64,000 bases of DNA from Novosphingobium resinovorum (lineage in GTDB: Bacteria; Pseudomonadota; Alphaproteobacteria; Sphingomonadales; Sphingomonadaceae), in the NCBI RefSeq assembly GCF_027922145.1, contig NZ_BSFC01000011.1, positions 496,001 through 560,000 on the forward strand, given 5' to 3'. Under the pieces are notes generated by a model. That model saw nothing but the letters and a program-made list of their open reading frames with translations. It made no database searches and was not told where the DNA came from. How positions within the stretch are numbered: the first letter of the stretch is position 1; the number at the start of each line of letters is the position of its first letter. A program made the position numbers and the translations under genes. This document shows, piece after piece, positions 42,527 to 51,928 of this stretch.

Positions 42527-42955
42527 ATGACCACCAATACCGCTTCCGCCCGTTATGTCGGTCTCGGCAAGGACGGCAAGGGCTCGATCACCACGCGCTC
42601 CGGCGTGTTGTCAGACCAGCCCTACGGCTTCGGCACCCGCTTCGAAGGCCAGCCCGGCACCAACCCCGAGGAACTGATCGCCGCCGCGCACGCCGCCTGC
42701 TTCACCATGGCGACCAGCTTCGCGCTCGCCCGCGCAGGGCACGCCGAAGGCACCCTCGACACCCAGTGCACGGTCACGCTCGACAAGGACGGCGACGGCT
42801 TCTCCGTCACCAAGTCGGCCCTGACTCTCACCGCGTCCATCCCCGGCATCACGCCCGAGGACTTCGCCAGCATCGCCGACGAAGCAAAGGCCGGCTGCCC
42901 GATCTCCAAGCTGCTGAATTGCGAGATCACGCTCGAAAAGTCGCTCGGCGACTAA
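42527..42955 (+). CDS. osmC: OsmC-family peroxiredoxin
   Basis: OsmC reduces organic hydroperoxides with a thiol pair. The 142-residue protein has the two reactive cysteines Cys58 (HAACFTMATSFAL) and Cys124 (KAGCPISKLL) at the expected spacing (59/125 in Escherichia coli OsmC) and the Tyr/Gly-rich start. AGGGGAA precedes the ATG. It converges on a lipoprotein gene with a 4-bp overlap of the two 3' ends. Confidence 0.94.
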   Translation: MTTNTASARYVGLGKDGKGSITTRSGVLSDQPYGFGTRFEGQPGTNPEELIAAAHAACFTMATSFALARAGHAEGTLDTQCTVTLDKDGDGFSVTKSALTLTASIPGITPEDFASIADEAKAGCPISKLLNCEITLEKSLGD

Positions 42956-43392
42956 TTACTGCCCGTGCGCGGGCTGCGGTCGGTCCAGCCGCAGCCCTGC
43001 CGCGTTTCCTCGCCGATCTGCAATGTGATAGTAAAGGGATAGCGCGTATCCGACATGCCGTCGCTGCAGGCCGACGGCGTGACCGCCAGCGTCGCCGCAC
43101 CGCCCGACAGCTTTCCGCTGAACGAAACCCCGCCGCGACCGGCGAAGCGGGTGACCGGGACTGTTTCGCCTTCGGCATTATCCGGGGTTGTATACGTCAG
43201 GCGCGAAGACTCGACCTGCCCGCCCCAGAACGGCTCCGTACCGACGAAGTGCACGGTCTCCGTGACGGCAATGCCGTTCCACGGCCGATGATCGGCAGGA
43301 TCACCGGGCAACCCGTCCGAAGCGGAATGACATGCTGCAACTGCGAAAATGGCCAGCAGTGCGCTCGCCCGGTACGGTCTGATGCTCGACAT
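42952..43392 (-). CDS. COG3650-like lipoprotein
   Basis: From the ATG at 43392 the protein is 146 residues with a lipoprotein signal ending AIFAVAAC. The body has VHFVGTEPFWGGQVE, LTYTTPDN, GKLSGGAATLAVTPSACSDGMSDTRYPFTITL and a final GCGWTD, which is the pattern of the COG3650 family of predicted envelope proteins. It contains two further cysteines, likely a disulfide. Function unknown. The frame is open further upstream, but nothing there resembles the family. Confidence 0.8.
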   Translation of the reverse strand: MSSIRPYRASALLAIFAVAACHSASDGLPGDPADHRPWNGIAVTETVHFVGTEPFWGGQVESSRLTYTTPDNAEGETVPVTRFAGRGGVSFSGKLSGGAATLAVTPSACSDGMSDTRYPFTITLQIGEETRQGCGWTDRSPRTGSN

Positions 43393-43700
43393 GAGTTGCA
43401 CGGTACGCCTCTCCCGGCCGGCGGGCAAACTTTCGCATGCGATTCGATAGGCCGCCGGTGTGATTCGGCTGATTCCCTGACCCGACGATGATAAATTTGC
43501 GGTCATGCTTGTTTTTTCTTCGCGCCTGGAAACGCCGATTTGCTTAAAAATCAGGCACATTGTTTGATGGTTGCAAAACTTGCAACACCCGGTTCGGGTA
43601 TTGAAATTGCACTCCCGTTCAACATCCGCTTTTGCTGCAGCGCACAAGATAAACGTCGCCCGAGGCGATCCAGCCTCATCCAGAATCTAAGGATTTTGCC
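43393..43700. other. Gene-free interval between divergent genes
   Basis: The 308-bp interval upstream of the small secreted gene at 43701 and of the lipoprotein gene shows no feature I can support beyond an AAGGA ribosome-binding site just before 43701. Confidence 0.5.
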
Positions 43701-43973
43701 ATGTTCAAGACTGTTCTCGCCTCTGCCGCCGTTGCTCTCCTCGCCGTTCCCGCCGTCGCCCAGGCCGACGACAGCCGCGAGTTCTCGCACGAAGGCGTCA
43801 ACTACAACTACACCACTGCCCAGAAGGGCAAGGTGACCGTGATCGACGGCGCGACCTCGGCGGGCATCCCCTTCCGCCTTTACGTCAAGGGCGGCCGCGT
43901 GACCGGCACCTACAACAGCCGTTACGTCTCGTTCACGACCGCCGAAGCCGCCAAGCTGCACCTCGGCGAGTAA
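43701..43973 (+). CDS. Small secreted protein
   Basis: The 90-residue protein has a signal peptide (cut near AVAQA) and a compact mature part of about 69 residues: REFSHEGVNYNYTTAQKGKV and GIPFRLYVKGGRVTGTYNSRYVSF, an all-beta-looking pattern. No cysteine. A strong terminator follows. The function is unknown; homologues of this type are common in sphingomonads to my knowledge, but I cannot name the family. Confidence 0.8.
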   Translation: MFKTVLASAAVALLAVPAVAQADDSREFSHEGVNYNYTTAQKGKVTVIDGATSAGIPFRLYVKGGRVTGTYNSRYVSFTTAEAAKLHLGE

Positions 43974-44067
43974 TCGAGCTACCGATCGGGCATACTGATC
44001 GCGCGCTCGCGCTTCTTCCGGGCAGTCCTCCTCTCCCAACGCCCGGGTAGCCGCTGAGCGCCGAACC

Positions 44068-44104
44068 AGGCGCCGTCCCCCTCCGTGCGGGACGGCGCCT
44101 TTTT
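44068..44104 (+). terminator. Rho-independent terminator
   Basis: A 12-bp perfect stem AGGCGCCGTCCC/GGGACGGCGCCT (44068-44079 with 44089-44100) is followed by TTTT. It ends the transcript of the small secreted gene at 43701. Confidence 0.92.
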
Positions 44105-44176
44105 CTTTGCGTTCAGCAGGCCGACAGCTGCGACGGGATACCCCGCCATCATGCAAGACAGCCGCGGCCCGAACCG

Positions 44177-44671
44177 ATGAGTGGAGCCAAGTTCGCCCTG
44201 TTGCTGGTGGTCGGCGGTATCGCCGGCGCGGCCTTCGCCGTCATAACGACCGGCGCGATGCCGCGATTCTCCCAGCCCCAATCGCATCGCTCCGCCACTT
44301 TGGAAGACAACTCGCCTGCCGGGCGCTCGTGGCTGGACGAGGGCCTGTCCGCCCTCAATTCTCCTGCCTGGCCCTTCGGTCGGGGCTCCGACGACGCCGG
44401 ACCGCCGATGCCGCCCGAACCGCAGCAGGACTACGCGCCTTACGGTTACGGCCCGCCGGACGACTATGACGATGGTGCCTGGGAACGTCGCCAATACGGC
44501 AGCCATGCTCCCTATCAAGGCGAGGGCTACGCTGCGGAGGGTAGCCAGCCGGCACCCGACCGGTCACCGGCCCCATCACCGGCAGCCCCTCGTGCAGACG
44601 CCGCTGCCGACGCAGCAGCGCGCGCCGCCGATGCAGCTCAGGACGTACTGTCGGCCGAGAACACGCCCTGA
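44177..44671 (+). CDS. Membrane-anchored Pro/Ala-rich protein
   Basis: The 164-residue protein has one N-terminal hydrophobic helix (about 5-27) acting as an anchor or signal. A low-complexity Pro/Tyr/Gly/Asp region follows, and then an Ala-rich helical end (RADAAADAAARAADAAQDVL). No domain is recognised. Reading-frame composition fits coding DNA, but confidence in function is nil. Confidence 0.6.
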   Translation: MSGAKFALLLVVGGIAGAAFAVITTGAMPRFSQPQSHRSATLEDNSPAGRSWLDEGLSALNSPAWPFGRGSDDAGPPMPPEPQQDYAPYGYGPPDDYDDGAWERRQYGSHAPYQGEGYAAEGSQPAPDRSPAPSPAAPRADAAADAAARAADAAQDVLSAENTP

Positions 44672-44699
44672 GGGACAGAGGCCGACGGAAGGATTTGGA

Positions 44700-44996
44700 T
44701 CAGGCCTGATCGTTCGCCGAAAGGCGGCGCAGGTTCTTGCGTACGGCGCGGCGATAGTGGTTCACCGTGCGGCGGCACACCGTCTCGGGATCGTGCCCGA
44801 ACTGCCCGGTCGCCAGCGCCATGCCGACTTCCCAGCCCGCCCAGACCTTTTCGGTGACCATGCGGACCATCTCGTCGCCCGCCAGAGGATCGCCCCAGCC
44901 GATGCGGGCAGTGCGCAGCGCGATCACCGATCCGGCCTCGACCCAGAGCTTGCCGGTATCACGCAGCAGAGCTTCTCCGGCGACATCCTGCTTCAT
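44700..44996 (-). CDS. Hypothetical helical protein, paralogue of 47360-47644
   Basis: The 98-residue protein (ATG at 44996) has the segment MVRMVTEKVWAGWEVGMALATG and a basic C-terminal helix TVNHYRRAVRKNLRRL. Both segments align with the protein at 47360-47644 (MVSEKVRAAAEVGMMLATS, AVRHYRRKVTANRKRL). The layout (N-terminal amphipathic helices, basic C-terminus, no membrane helix) recalls phasin-like proteins but is not diagnostic. Three phased GTCAC repeats lie about 175 bp upstream. Confidence 0.7.
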   Translation of the reverse strand: MKQDVAGEALLRDTGKLWVEAGSVIALRTARIGWGDPLAGDEMVRMVTEKVWAGWEVGMALATGQFGHDPETVCRRTVNHYRRAVRKNLRRLSANDQA

Positions 44997-45168
44997 CGAC
45001 ACGTCCTTATGCCCCCGCCCGCACGCAAGGATTGCGCACGGTCCGGAGAGCCGGCTGCCAGGCATCGAACATCCTCGGGAATTGCCCGGAGCGCTCGACC
45101 GGCGCGCCGGGTTGCGGGCGGCTCCTTAATCGAACTCACCCGCCTTAGGAAACGATTTCATGCCATGC

Positions 45169-45194
45169 GTCACACCCCGTCACGAAAACGTCAC
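45169..45194. promoter_or_regulatory. Three helically phased GTCAC repeats
   Basis: GTCAC occurs at 45169, 45179 and 45190, i.e. at 10- and 11-bp spacing, on one face of the helix. The last two are extended as GTCACGAA. Tandem sites with this period are typical of OmpR-family regulators. They overlap the 3' end of the gene at 45180 and lie upstream of the gene at 44700-44996. Confidence 0.35.
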
Positions 45195-45560
45195 GAAGAT
45201 TTCGGCTTCGATTACCCATTCTCCCGCCACTTCGCGCCACTTGGCGGCGTAAGTGCCAGAGGCTCCGGGAATTTCCAAACCACCTTGCGTTCCGTACCAG
45301 CGTCCGTGCTCCATGGCGATCGGCTCGGCGGAAGAAATGGCCACGCTTTCGGACGTGCGAACATAGACCATCCGCCCGGAATGGCCGAACTCACGCCGCC
45401 AGACTTTCACTTGCGCCATCCGGCCCGCGATCACGGCGCTGTCGGTGCCGGTAACCATGACGCAGTCGCGCGCCAGCAGTGGCCCGATCGCCGCCGCATC
45501 ACCGTCCGCAATGGCCCTGTTGAAGGCGGCTCGGCGGCTGCGGATCGCCAGTTCGCTCAC
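45180..45560 (-). CDS. SnoaL-like/DUF4440 protein
   Basis: With a GTG start at 45560 (overlapping the previous stop as GTGA) the protein is 126 residues. It begins SELAIRSRRAAFNRAIADGDAAAIGPLLARDCVMVTG and ends in WREVAGEWVIEAEIFVTF, the cone-shaped NTF2/SnoaL fold pattern (helical start, four-stranded sheet). Such proteins may be small enzymes or ligand-binding domains. It is translationally coupled to the YciI-like gene. Confidence 0.8.
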   Translation of the reverse strand: MSELAIRSRRAAFNRAIADGDAAAIGPLLARDCVMVTGTDSAVIAGRMAQVKVWRREFGHSGRMVYVRTSESVAISSAEPIAMEHGRWYGTQGGLEIPGASGTYAAKWREVAGEWVIEAEIFVTFS

Positions 45561-45859
45561 GGCCTCACCGGAGCCGAAGGCTCTTTGCCCACGACGGTCA
45601 CCCAGCGCCGGACGTTCCAGCGCTCGACCAAGCCCTCGGTCACATAAGGGTCGACCTCGGCGAAAGCCTCCGCAGCTTCCGGCCCCTCGCCGGCGAACAG
45701 CAGCATCGCCGTATCGAGCGGATCCTCGACCGCGCCGCCAAGCAACAGTTCGCCGCGCTCGGCCGCCTGCCATGCGAGGTCCAGATGCGCGGCGCGAAAT
45801 TCGGCCCGGCGCTCGAGGTAACCGGGCGCGAGATGATAGATAAGCAGGTAGTGGTTCAT
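45557..45859 (-). CDS. YciI-like protein
   Basis: The 100-residue protein matches the YCII fold: MNHYLLIYHLAPGYLERRAEFRAAHLDLAWQA, a conserved GELLLGGAVEDP loop and EVDPYVTEGLVERWNVRRW near the end. His in RAAHLD and the DP of VDPYV correspond to the usual conserved positions. The family has a ferredoxin-like fold and no firmly assigned role. It overlaps the following SnoaL-like gene by 4 bp. Confidence 0.85.
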   Translation of the reverse strand: MNHYLLIYHLAPGYLERRAEFRAAHLDLAWQAAERGELLLGGAVEDPLDTAMLLFAGEGPEAAEAFAEVDPYVTEGLVERWNVRRWVTVVGKEPSAPVRP

Positions 45860-45898
45860 CGCCCGACCATGCCCGGCGGCACGACCCGGGGAAACCCC

Positions 45899-46492
45899 TC
45901 AGCCACAGCCTTCCACATAGGCCAGCACCGGCATCTCGCCGACATGGATCAGGCCGACCTTGCCGTCAGACTTGATCTCGAAGCGCAGCGCCGATTCTCC
46001 GGGGCGGGCATTGGGAGCGGTCAGGTACTTGGCGGGCGCCGCCTCGTACTTGTGCGGTTCCTCGCGGAAACCGGCGAACCACTTCTTCACGTCGCCCTCG
46101 GTCGCGCCGACGCCGATACCCTCGGCCAGCTTGACGGTGGAATTCGCGCCCAGCGTGATGCGGCGCACCTTGCCCTCGGTGACGATGGCATAGACACCGG
46201 GGTAGTCAGGCGAGCTGATCGCTGTGCAACTGTCGCTTTCCTGTGCGCCGCGTGACGCCCAGGAACTGCCCTTGGGTACCGGCTGACCGATCTTCAGGTC
46301 ACCCAGCCCCTCCAGGCCAAGCACTTTAGGGTCGCTCGCGGGAGTGACGGCGGGCGCAGCCTCCGAAGGCGCGGCCTCGCCGGCCAGAGCCTCCTCGCTC
46401 GCGGAAGCGGTGACACTCGGCTCCTCCGGCCCGGACGAGCAGGCGGCGAGGGGCAGCAGGACGAGAGCGGCGAGCGCGGCAATCCGTTTCAT
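45899..46492 (-). CDS. Lipoprotein of unknown function
   Basis: The 197-residue protein (ATG at 46492) has a lipobox LVLLPLAAC, then a Ser/Glu/Ala/Pro-rich linker (about 22-60). A folded part follows, with GLGDLKIGQPVPKGSSW, SCTAISSPDYPGVYAIVTEGKVRRITL and EGIGVGATEGDVKKWF. The repeated 'G-D-x-x-x-G' pattern resembles the fold seen in small BamE/SmpA-like or DUF-type lipoproteins, but this is not a firm match. Confidence 0.7.
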   Translation of the reverse strand: MKRIAALAALVLLPLAACSSGPEEPSVTASASEEALAGEAAPSEAAPAVTPASDPKVLGLEGLGDLKIGQPVPKGSSWASRGAQESDSCTAISSPDYPGVYAIVTEGKVRRITLGANSTVKLAEGIGVGATEGDVKKWFAGFREEPHKYEAAPAKYLTAPNARPGESALRFEIKSDGKVGLIHVGEMPVLAYVEGCG

Positions 46493-46550
46493 GATAGCCG
46501 AAACGGATCGCAATCGCTCAGGTTGCCGGGGCGATCGACAAAGATGCCAA

Positions 46551-46582
46551 GGGTAAGAAAATGCGAGGGTTATTACCCTCGC
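46551..46582 (-). terminator. Terminator of the DUF72 gene
   Basis: On the minus strand GCGAGGGT-AATA-ACCCTCGC (46582-46563) is an 8-bp stem followed by ATTTTCTT. It lies 38 bp after the DUF72 stop. Confidence 0.8.
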
Positions 46583-46619
46583 GCTCCCGGGACTGTCGGC
46601 GTCGCACCCTGCAGCATCC

Positions 46620-47363
46620 TCAGCGCCCGACTTTCTCGATCAGCTTCATTGCCGCAGCAGGCGCCCGCTCCTTCGCGCCATTGATGAAAAAGACAAATGC
46701 TTCGCGGCCTTGTCCGGTCCAGTCGCCGACACGCTTTGCCCATGTGTCGAGGTCTTCGTCCGGATAGCCCTGTTCCAGTTCGCTTTGCGCGTTCTGCAGG
46801 CGGGCGTAGACGAACGGAGCGCAGTCCGTCGCATCCAGCACTGCATATTTGGGCGAATCGGCCAGCACCACCGCTACCCCGGCCTTGCGGCACAAGTCGA
46901 AGAAGGCCGAATCGTCGAAACTCTCGTGCCTTGCCTCGATCGCGTGGCGCACCGTCAGGCCCTCGTGGCTGGCGGGCAGCAGGGCGAGGAAGGCGGCGAT
47001 CTCGGCCGCATCGAACTTCTTGGTGGCGGCAAGCTGCCAGTTGATCGGGCCGAGCTTGTCGCCCAGTTCGACCAGCCCCTGCGCCATGAACCGCGCCACG
47101 CTCTCGCCCGCCTCGGACAAGTCCTTGCGGTTGGTGCAGTACCGGCTGCCCTTGAGCGCGAAGCGGAAGCCGCCGGGCACCGCGTCGCGCCACTTGGCAA
47201 AGCTGGCGGCACTTTGGCCGCGATAGAAGGTGGCGTTGATCTCGGTGCCGGTCAGGTGTTCGCCGACGTAGGCCAGTTCGCGCGACTGGGTGAGGCCCTT
47301 GGGATAGAACAGCCCGCGCCATGGTTCATAAGTCCAGCCGCCAATGCCGATGTGAACACTCAT
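46620..47363 (-). CDS. DUF72 (YecE-like) protein
   Basis: The 247-residue protein has the TIM-barrel-like DUF72 motifs GIGGWTYEPWRGLFYPKGL at the start, GTEINATFYRGQSAASFAKW, FRFALKGSRYCTNRKDL and VRHAIEARHESFD. The C-terminal VYARLQNAQSELEQGYPDEDLDTWA is also typical. The biochemical role of the family is unknown. It overlaps the upstream small gene by 4 bp and ends at a terminator. Confidence 0.92.
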   Translation of the reverse strand: MSVHIGIGGWTYEPWRGLFYPKGLTQSRELAYVGEHLTGTEINATFYRGQSAASFAKWRDAVPGGFRFALKGSRYCTNRKDLSEAGESVARFMAQGLVELGDKLGPINWQLAATKKFDAAEIAAFLALLPASHEGLTVRHAIEARHESFDDSAFFDLCRKAGVAVVLADSPKYAVLDATDCAPFVYARLQNAQSELEQGYPDEDLDTWAKRVGDWTGQGREAFVFFINGAKERAPAAAMKLIEKVGR

Positions 47364-47644
47364 GATTTCTTCCGGGCGAGGCGTTTACGGTTTGCGGTGA
47401 CCTTGCGGCGGTAATGGCGCACGGCCTTTCCGGCGGTCTTCGGAGATGCACTCGACGTCGCCAGCATCATGCCCACTTCGGCGGCGGCCCTGACCTTTTC
47501 CGAGACCATCAGCGCGTTCTCGCGGTCGCTGCCCTTGCCGGTCATCATGTCGCTGGTGCGCATGCCCATGACCATGAGCGATTCCGCCCAGAGCCAGTAG
47601 CTGTCGTGGGCGAGTTTCATCCAGTCGGTGGTCGGGTTGCGCAT
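47360..47644 (-). CDS. Hypothetical helical protein, paralogue of 44700-44996
   Basis: The 94-residue protein shares the segment SEKVRAAAEVGMMLATS and basic tail RHYRRKVTANRKRLARKK with the 98-residue protein at 44700-44996. Its N-terminus has TDWMKLAHDSYWLWAESLMVMGMR, which is phasin-like in pattern. It is coupled to the DUF72 gene by a 4-bp overlap. No function can be assigned. Confidence 0.72.
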   Translation of the reverse strand: MRNPTTDWMKLAHDSYWLWAESLMVMGMRTSDMMTGKGSDRENALMVSEKVRAAAEVGMMLATSSASPKTAGKAVRHYRRKVTANRKRLARKKS

Positions 47645-47764
47645 GCGTGGCCCTCCTTGGGAAGAGGCAGCGTAGCACCGGCGCTCGATGCTGCGAAGGC
47701 GGCATGCTGCTGGTCAAACGCGCGTCGCGCTGCCAAGGGCGCGAGGCATCAGGAGAAATAGGTC

Positions 47765-48073
47765 ATGGCAGACGACGACGAGGATTATGTCTACGACGAG
47801 GACAGCGGTGAATGGCTGCCCGCCTCGGAACTGACGGCGAAGCGCGCGGCGGCCGATGCCGTGGAAGTCCGCGACGCGGTCGGCAATGTGCTCGCCGACG
47901 GCGATTCGGTGACGCTGATCAAGGACCTCGACGTCAAGGGCGCAGGCCAGACGCTGAAGCGCGGGACGGTGATCCCCGCGATCCGCCTGACCGGTGACGC
48001 GCAGGAAATCGATTGCCGCTACCCCGGCATCAAAGGCCTCGTCCTGCGCGCGGAGTTCGTGCGCAAGCGGTGA
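47765..48073 (+). CDS. PhnA/YjdM-like protein without zinc ribbon
   Basis: The C-terminal part matches the PhnA domain: VRDAVGNVLADGDSVTLIKDLDVKGAGQTLKRGT and IDCRYPGIKGLVLRAEFVRKR. PhnA of Escherichia coli carries a CxxC-type zinc ribbon at its N-terminus. Here that region is acidic (MADDDEDYVYDEDSGEW) and has no cysteine, so metal binding is lost. The 102-residue size is otherwise normal. PhnA proteins are not essential for phosphonate use; the role is unclear. Confidence 0.88.
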   Translation: MADDDEDYVYDEDSGEWLPASELTAKRAAADAVEVRDAVGNVLADGDSVTLIKDLDVKGAGQTLKRGTVIPAIRLTGDAQEIDCRYPGIKGLVLRAEFVRKR

Positions 48074-48094
48074 GCCGTGCCTCCCCACTCCTCC

Positions 48095-48179
48095 GTCATT
48101 CCCGCGAAGGCGGGAACCCATCTCCTGACGTTTCATGTTGCACGCCCGTCAGATGGGTCCCCGCCTTCGCGGGGATGAC
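48095..48179. repeat. Intergenic palindrome TCATTCCCGCGAAGGCGGG, copy 3
   Basis: GTCATTCCCGCGAAGGCGGG is matched by CCCGCCTTCGCGGGGATGAC, with inner CCATCTCCTGACG/CGTCAGATGG. It lies between convergent genes (PhnA-like and thiC). Confidence 0.92.
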
Positions 48180-48211
48180 AAAGAAGGTTTAGATCCAACT
48201 CGTTCGCAGAG

Positions 48212-50134
<1,923 letters not shown>

Positions 50135-50146
50135 TCAAACCCGACG

Positions 50147-50240
50147 CTCCACTTCCTCCGCCCGTACTAACGGGTTCAGGTTCGACGGGTCTTGTGGAGC
50201 ATACCCACAACTCTCAGCCACTTGCTGGCTCCCCGGGGAC
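50147..50240 (-). promoter_or_regulatory. TPP riboswitch (THI element) upstream of thiC
   Basis: On the minus strand the leader has the thi-box landmarks in order: GGGGAGCC, CTGAGAG, GACCCGTCGAACCTGA, CGTTAGTACGGGCGGAGGAAGTGG. The 3' end is about 75 bp before the thiC start. The expression platform probably masks the ribosome-binding site, which is usual in proteobacteria, but I have not identified it. Confidence 0.95.
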
Positions 50241-50288
50241 GGCGCAGTGATAGACGCGCGTATCGGCGGGGTCTAGAGGCTTGAGCCC

Positions 50289-50915
50289 ATGCCGATGCTC
50301 TATCGCCTCGACGCGCCCGCGCCGCATGTCGCACGCTCCTTCGGGGCCGAATCCGGCAATGACCCGTGGGACGGCGGCCACGTCGCGCCCGGGCAGTTCG
50401 CGCCGGTCATCACGGCTGGGCGAGAGGCGATCGCCGGGCCGAGGCCGCACTATCGCACCCCGCGCCGGATGATCCCGCGCCTCTGGGGCGTACCGCCGCC
50501 GCCCTCGGTGCACGAGCAGCGCGGCATCCTGACGGTGCGCAACCTCGACAGCCCGTTCTGGATCGGCAACTTGCGCAACAGCGAGTTCCGCTGCCTGGTG
50601 CCCGCCACCGCCTTCATGGAGTGGGGCCGCCCCTCGCCCACGGATGGCAAGCGCCGCCAGTGCTGGTTCGCCTGCGCCGACCTACCGGTCTTCGCCATGG
50701 CGGCGGTATGGAAGGACAGCGAGATTCCCTCCTTCGCCCTCCTCGCCTGCGAAGCGAACGCGGCACTGAGAGCAGAGGGGCGAGAGACGATGCCGGTGAT
50801 CCTCCCACCCGATCCGGCCGTGCAGGACACCTGGCTGCGCGGCGCCTGGGACCGCGCGAAGAGCCTCATCGTGCCTTACTCCTCGTCCCTCATGGAGATG
50901 CGCGTGGCGGGCTGA
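50289..50915 (+). CDS. SRAP/YedK-family protein lacking the catalytic cysteine
   Basis: The 208-residue protein resembles SOS-response-associated peptidases (YedK/HMCES): FRCLVPATAFMEWGRP (Glu111 at the place of the active-site Glu), PSFALLACEANAA and MPVIL near residue 167. However it starts MPMLYRL, not MCGR, so Cys2, which forms the DNA crosslink, is absent. The His usually before MPVIL is also missing (GRETMPVIL). It is therefore probably unable to form the abasic-site adduct. The start at 50289 follows the thiC riboswitch region divergently. Confidence 0.85.
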   Translation: MPMLYRLDAPAPHVARSFGAESGNDPWDGGHVAPGQFAPVITAGREAIAGPRPHYRTPRRMIPRLWGVPPPPSVHEQRGILTVRNLDSPFWIGNLRNSEFRCLVPATAFMEWGRPSPTDGKRRQCWFACADLPVFAMAAVWKDSEIPSFALLACEANAALRAEGRETMPVILPPDPAVQDTWLRGAWDRAKSLIVPYSSSLMEMRVAG

Positions 50916-51012
50916 GCCCATCGCTATCCGAGACGCGATCAATCCCATGCCGCATGCTTGTTGCTCCTCCGATAACGATCAACTTTCTCGATCGCAGTAA
51001 GGGGAGTGTAAA

Positions 51013-51882
51013 ATGATCGACCAGAACGACGCGGCAAAACTGAACCGACGAACCGCCTTGGGACTGGGCGCCACCGCGCTTGCCGCAGCCTCGCTTCCGG
51101 CGGCGGCCGCAACGCCGAAGAAGCGCCTGCTCGATCCCGCCAATGCGGCCGATGCCTCGCTGATCTATCGCAAGCTGCGCTATCGCACGGACGACGGCCT
51201 CGTCTTCTCGTGGATCAAGGGTCCGTACATGGCCGCGACGGGCGGCGACCTGATCCCGGTCTATGCGATCAATCTCGGATCGATCCAGCGCATCACGCAC
51301 AACGCCGACGGCAGTTTCGAGCTGATCGACCTGGAGATCAGCTTCCGCGTCGATATCGACACCGGCCGTCGCCTCACCGACCTCCGCAACCCGATCACGG
51401 GAGAGACCGTGAAAGTCGGCGGTCGCGGCCCGATCCCCACGCGCGTGCGGGTTTCGGCGACCAACGAGATCGACATTCCCGACGTCCCGGGTACGCCCCG
51501 CTTCGAGCACGTCCACACCCCCGCCGTGCCCTTCACCTTGCGCACCGGCGAGATCGCGGTGCGCGACCGCTCGCACGCCAGAGTGACCGCTCCCGACGGC
51601 TCGGTGTCCTATCTGAACGAAGTGAGCACCCTGTCCGCGCCGAGCGCGCTGGTGCTGGACCCGGCGGTCACCAACGTCGACACGCGGGTGCAGTCCAACG
51701 ACGTGCGCAGCTGGCCGGAATGGCTGCGGATGGGCGATCGCCCCGGTACGCTCAATCTGTTCGGCAACGGCGGCAAGGTGAAGCGCTTCGAAGACCTTCC
51801 GGCGGACTGGCACGCCATGCTCGAGACGTATTATCCGCAGATCGCCAAGGACCCCATCGCCGCTCTCGACAAGGCGGGGTAA
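51013..51882 (+). CDS. DUF1838 protein with Tat signal
   Basis: The 289-residue protein has a twin-arginine signal (NRRTALGLGATALAAASLPAAAA) and a beta-rich mature part of the DUF1838 type (IYRKLRYRTDDGLVFSWIKGPYM, PDGSVSYLNEVSTLSAPSALVLDP). It is exported folded. The function of DUF1838 is not established; the position between DNA-repair-like genes gives no clue. AGGGGAG lies 8 bp before the ATG. Confidence 0.88.
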   Translation: MIDQNDAAKLNRRTALGLGATALAAASLPAAAATPKKRLLDPANAADASLIYRKLRYRTDDGLVFSWIKGPYMAATGGDLIPVYAINLGSIQRITHNADGSFELIDLEISFRVDIDTGRRLTDLRNPITGETVKVGGRGPIPTRVRVSATNEIDIPDVPGTPRFEHVHTPAVPFTLRTGEIAVRDRSHARVTAPDGSVSYLNEVSTLSAPSALVLDPAVTNVDTRVQSNDVRSWPEWLRMGDRPGTLNLFGNGGKVKRFEDLPADWHAMLETYYPQIAKDPIAALDKAG

Positions 51883-51928
51883 CAGGGCACGCCTTGTCTC
51901 AGGCAAGGAAGGTGGCCATCTGCGGTAG

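Noticed and set aside
42337..43491. 384-residue plus-strand frame across osmC
   Set aside because: It overlaps osmC in another frame and the convergent lipoprotein; arginine-rich and without a ribosome-binding site.
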